A DNA stretch of 8,268 nt from Bacteroidales bacterium (lineage in GTDB: Bacteria > Bacteroidota > Bacteroidia > Bacteroidales > Muribaculaceae): the NCBI GenBank assembly GCA_030526455.1, contig JAUNCU010000126.1, positions 1-8,268 of the forward strand, read 5' to 3'. The notes below the pieces were generated by a model that saw only the letters and a program-made list of their open reading frames with translations, did not search any database and had not been told where the DNA came from. Below, piece after piece: positions 6,213 through 8,268 of the stretch. Both the position numbers and the translations under genes were made by a program. How positions within the stretch are numbered: the first letter of the stretch is position 1; each line of letters starts with the position of its first letter.

Positions 6213-8018
6213 CTAGAACATCACAGAGAGGGCTACGCCGAAGTTGAAGAAGTTCATGTTCTTTTCGGCATAACCTTTATACACGCGGCTCAGGGCTGTG
6301 AGCAATTCGGGTTGTCTCTTGGCGAGTTCCGAGGTGGCTACGCGGGCGATACCCTCTTCCGAGAAGTAGCGGCCTTCGTAGGTGTACTTGTTCTTGGCGG
6401 CGTCGAAGTCGGCAAAGAGTTTCCAGGCGAAGTTGTTCTTATAGCGCCACAGCACGTTCACGCCCAGCACGTAGTTGAACGAAGTGCCACCCTTCACGCG
6501 AATGAAGTCATATTTTTCGGTTGGGTTTTCGAGCACCACGTTGTACATCTTGCTCACACCAGGCTGGATGATTTCGTTGGAGCGGAATTCGTTGCCTTCA
6601 GCGTCTTCATACCAGAAGAGTGGATAGCGCACGCCGTTCTTGTCGATTACTTCGTGCTCTTGGTCCATCTTTGGGCTACCGTTGCGGGCGGTGTACTTGA
6701 TACCGTCGGCGAAACGCACACCACACAGCGCCTTTGCGCCCACAGCGAAGCGCTTGCCCAATGGCAGGCTGCCGTATACACCGAAGGCAAATGAGGCGTT
6801 GGTGTAGTTATTGTCTTCATATTCCAGACCGTACAGACCGGGGAGGTCGCGGCCTTGGCTGTCTTTGTTGAAAGCGAGGGTGTTGTTGATGGCGGTGATG
6901 GCGCTCAACTGCTCTTCGTCGAGGTTGTCGCCCTTGGCTGGCGTACTGATGATGCGAGCCTGGCCACCCACACCCACGTAGCGGTTGAAGAAGTGAGCAC
7001 CTTCCACGCCGAAGACGGTGCTGGTGCCCAGAGGAATATCGCGGGGCGCGCCTTCTTCGAATTCGAAGTGGAGGCTACCGGGGTGCGCTGCCACACCCAT
7101 CTGGATGTCGAAGAACGATGGGTTGGGCGACATCTCGTCGTTCAACTCAAAATTCTTCACGCCGCGTTCGCGGAAAATCATGTCGGCCACGAAATAGCCC
7201 AACTCGGTGGACATGATACCGATGCCGGCACCCGCCATCACGTCGGAGATCCAGTGGCGGTTGTTCAGCACGCGCATCACACCGGTGGCAGTGGCGAGCG
7301 CATAGCCGCCGATGGAGAACCATGGCGAGCGCGTCATGCCGTATTCCTTATGCAGGATAGTGGCAGCCACGAATGCGGTGGCAGTGTGGCCCGAGGGGAA
7401 GGAGTTGCGGGTGGAGTTGTCGGGGCGCATTTCCTTCACCGAATATTTGGTGGCGTTCACAGCCAGCGCCATGATGGCATTGGCAGCAACGGCCGATACA
7501 CCCAGGCGAGCCCAACTCGAGCGGCCTTCATAGCCAGCGAGTTTCAGCGCCACGACGAGTGGATAAGGCACGAATTGCGTGTAGTTGTCGATCTGTGTCT
7601 TGAAGTTCTTTTCAAATTTGAAGCGAGCCGAGCGGAACGCCTTCTTCTGCTCCTTGATGATGAATGAAGAGAGAATGAGCGGAATGCCGGTGTAGGTGAT
7701 GTCGCGCTGCCAGTTGTAGTAGGGGTTCTGGCGGGTGTTCACGGGCGCATCGGTGCCGAAGTCGAGTTCGGGCACGGGGAGCGCGCTATTCGCCGCCGCA
7801 CGGGTGGCATAGAGGTCCATCACATTCACATTCTCGGCAGGCTGCGGAACAGCCGCCGCTTCTGCCTCAGCAGCGTCGGCGGGCATCTCTTCCGCCATTT
7901 CGCAGAGCGAATCGGCAGGCGCCGCCACAGCAGCCTCTACAGCAGGCTGAGCCATCACAGGCAAAGCCATAGCCACAGCCGCCGCAAGAGAGAGTCGTTT
8001 AGAGTAATTCTTTGTCAT
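6213..8018 (-). CDS. Secreted PAP2-family phosphatase with predicted C-terminal outer-membrane barrel
   Basis: The gene encodes 601 residues. The N-terminal 23 residues look like a signal peptide (Lys/Arg, Ala/Leu core, VMA before Gln24), followed by a low-complexity Ala/Glu/Pro linker (about 25-62). The phosphatase domain (about 100-285) has all three PAP2 motifs: Lys191-x6-Arg198-Pro199, PSGH at 208-211 with His211 as general acid, and Arg249-x5-His255-x3-Asp259 with His255 as the expected nucleophile. The residue before Arg249 is Met instead of the usual Ser. Such enzymes remove phosphate from lipid phosphates (undecaprenyl-PP, lipid A, phosphatidate) or soluble phosphoesters. From about residue 302, amphipathic strands (TVFGVEGAHFF, YVGVGGQARII, ASFAFGVYGSL, FAVGAKALCGVRF, FNYVLGVNVLWRY, AWKLFADFDA) end in FNFGVALSVMF, with a terminal Phe as in outer-membrane barrels. 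The ATG at 8018 has AGGA just upstream and a promoter about 80 bp further. Fold and catalytic class are well supported; the substrate is unknown. Confidence 0.9.
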   Translation of the reverse strand: MTKNYSKRLSLAAAVAMALPVMAQPAVEAAVAAPADSLCEMAEEMPADAAEAEAAAVPQPAENVNVMDLYATRAAANSALPVPELDFGTDAPVNTRQNPYYNWQRDITYTGIPLILSSFIIKEQKKAFRSARFKFEKNFKTQIDNYTQFVPYPLVVALKLAGYEGRSSWARLGVSAVAANAIMALAVNATKYSVKEMRPDNSTRNSFPSGHTATAFVAATILHKEYGMTRSPWFSIGGYALATATGVMRVLNNRHWISDVMAGAGIGIMSTELGYFVADMIFRERGVKNFELNDEMSPNPSFFDIQMGVAAHPGSLHFEFEEGAPRDIPLGTSTVFGVEGAHFFNRYVGVGGQARIISTPAKGDNLDEEQLSAITAINNTLAFNKDSQGRDLPGLYGLEYEDNNYTNASFAFGVYGSLPLGKRFAVGAKALCGVRFADGIKYTARNGSPKMDQEHEVIDKNGVRYPLFWYEDAEGNEFRSNEIIQPGVSKMYNVVLENPTEKYDFIRVKGGTSFNYVLGVNVLWRYKNNFAWKLFADFDAAKNKYTYEGRYFSEEGIARVATSELAKRQPELLTALSRVYKGYAEKNMNFFNFGVALSVMF

Positions 8019-8039
8019 ATCCTAATGAATTTAATGTTG

Positions 8040-8071
8040 AATCGCTTGAATTAAATACTAAATCGCTTGAA
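8040..8071. repeat. Direct repeat of 11 bp in the PAP2 gene leader
   Basis: The sequence aatcgcttgaa occurs at 8040-8050 and again at 8061-8071, a pitch of 21 bp or about two helical turns. Both copies lie between the predicted transcription start (near 8093) and the start codon at 8018, so they are in the 5' untranslated leader. They could be an operator bound by a regulator on one DNA face, an RNA element, or a simple duplication. Confidence 0.5.
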
Positions 8072-8099
8072 AATAAGTATTGAATTGCCAATAACACCA

Positions 8100-8131
8100 C
8101 AAATTTACAAAAATTTATTAAACACTACAAA
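8100..8131 (-). promoter_or_regulatory. Bacteroidetes-type promoter for the PAP2 gene
   Basis: On the minus strand TTTG (8131-8128) and TAAATTTG (8107-8100) match both Bacteroidetes boxes exactly, with a 20-bp spacer. Transcription would begin near 8093, giving a leader of about 75 nt. The spacing equals that of the promoter at 391-421, which supports both calls. Confidence 0.75.
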
Positions 8132-8165
8132 AAACCACACAAAACCCCACAAAAAAAACACCACT

Positions 8166-8180
8166 CCCACCCCGCCCGCC
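8166..8180 (-). other. G-rich minus-strand tract, possible two-layer G-quadruplex
   Basis: Read on the minus strand, runs of 2, 3, 4 and 3 G are separated by single bases. This could fold as a compact two-tetrad G-quadruplex. It lies 35 bp upstream of the PAP2 -33 box, next to a plus-strand tract made only of A and C (8127-8164). No function is shown, and it may be compositional. Confidence 0.3.
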
Positions 8181-8195
8181 GATTGCGTTGAAAAA

Positions 8196-8240
8196 CAAAA
8201 AATTCGTGAAAGGGGACGGTTCTCTTTCACGAATTTTTTG
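8196..8240. terminator. Strong intrinsic terminator hairpin at the right edge
   Basis: Arms of 17 bp (8196-8212 and 8224-8240) pair perfectly around an 11-nt loop. The outer stem is six A-T pairs, giving six T in a row on either strand, so it can work in both directions. No plus-strand gene precedes it and the PAP2 gene starts further left. It therefore most likely ends a minus-strand gene located beyond 8268. Confidence 0.8.
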
Positions 8241-8268
8241 CTTCACAAAAACGATAACACACTATAAC

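Noticed and set aside
6189..7667. Plus-strand frames of 201 aa (6189-6794) and 270 aa (6855-7667) opposite the PAP2 gene
   Set aside because: Antisense shadows; the minus strand encodes a signal peptide, all PAP2 motifs and barrel strands in one frame.
8067..8267. 66-aa plus-strand open frame running towards the right edge
   Set aside because: It runs through the PAP2 promoter, the A/C tract and the terminator hairpin, and its Lys/Asn/Thr/Pro-rich composition reflects the AT-rich and A/C-rich DNA.

Overview
The window looks like Bacteroidota, most likely order Bacteroidales, chromosomal DNA. The two clearest promoters match the Bacteroidetes pattern (a TTG/TTTG box about 20 bp upstream of TAnnTTTG) rather than the E. 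coli one. A PorZ-like gene of the type IX secretion system (T9SS), which is confined to this phylum, sits in the middle. Coding sequence is fairly GC-rich and intergenic DNA is AT-rich. I cannot name the genus.

Layout. Positions 1-425 hold no credible gene. They contain a cluster of short perfect palindromes, a small palindrome at 376-385 and a good plus-strand promoter (391-421). Four plus-strand genes follow: an MsbA-type ABC exporter (498-2327), a secreted protein with a small N-terminal beta domain and a predicted outer-membrane barrel (2358-3149), an unrecognised single-span membrane protein (3171-3623) and a PorZ-like protein (3723-6026). The first three are 21-30 bp apart and probably form one transcription unit. 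The fourth follows after 99 bp and may be co-transcribed. A strong bidirectional terminator hairpin (6071-6108) separates them from a convergent minus-strand gene (6213-8018). That gene encodes a secreted PAP2-family phosphatase with an apparent C-terminal outer-membrane barrel. Its promoter lies at 8100-8131, and its leader carries an 11-bp direct repeat with 21-bp pitch. Upstream are a G-rich minus-strand tract and a 17-bp-stem hairpin at 8196-8240, which suggests that another minus-strand gene ends just outside the window.

How the genes might work together. All five products are predicted to act in the envelope. The ABC exporter is of the lipid-flippase type. PorZ in Porphyromonas gingivalis is part of the surface attachment complex that recognises anionic LPS. 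PAP2 enzymes dephosphorylate lipids or other phosphoesters. A shared role in LPS/lipid maturation and T9SS cargo attachment is plausible, but it is inferred from adjacency and family knowledge only. I see no CRISPR array, tRNA, rRNA, transposase or phage gene. No clearly new multi-gene system is visible. The least explained items are the palindrome cluster at the left edge, the 150-aa unknown protein, the PAP2-barrel architecture and a stretch of atypical codon use inside the PorZ-like gene.
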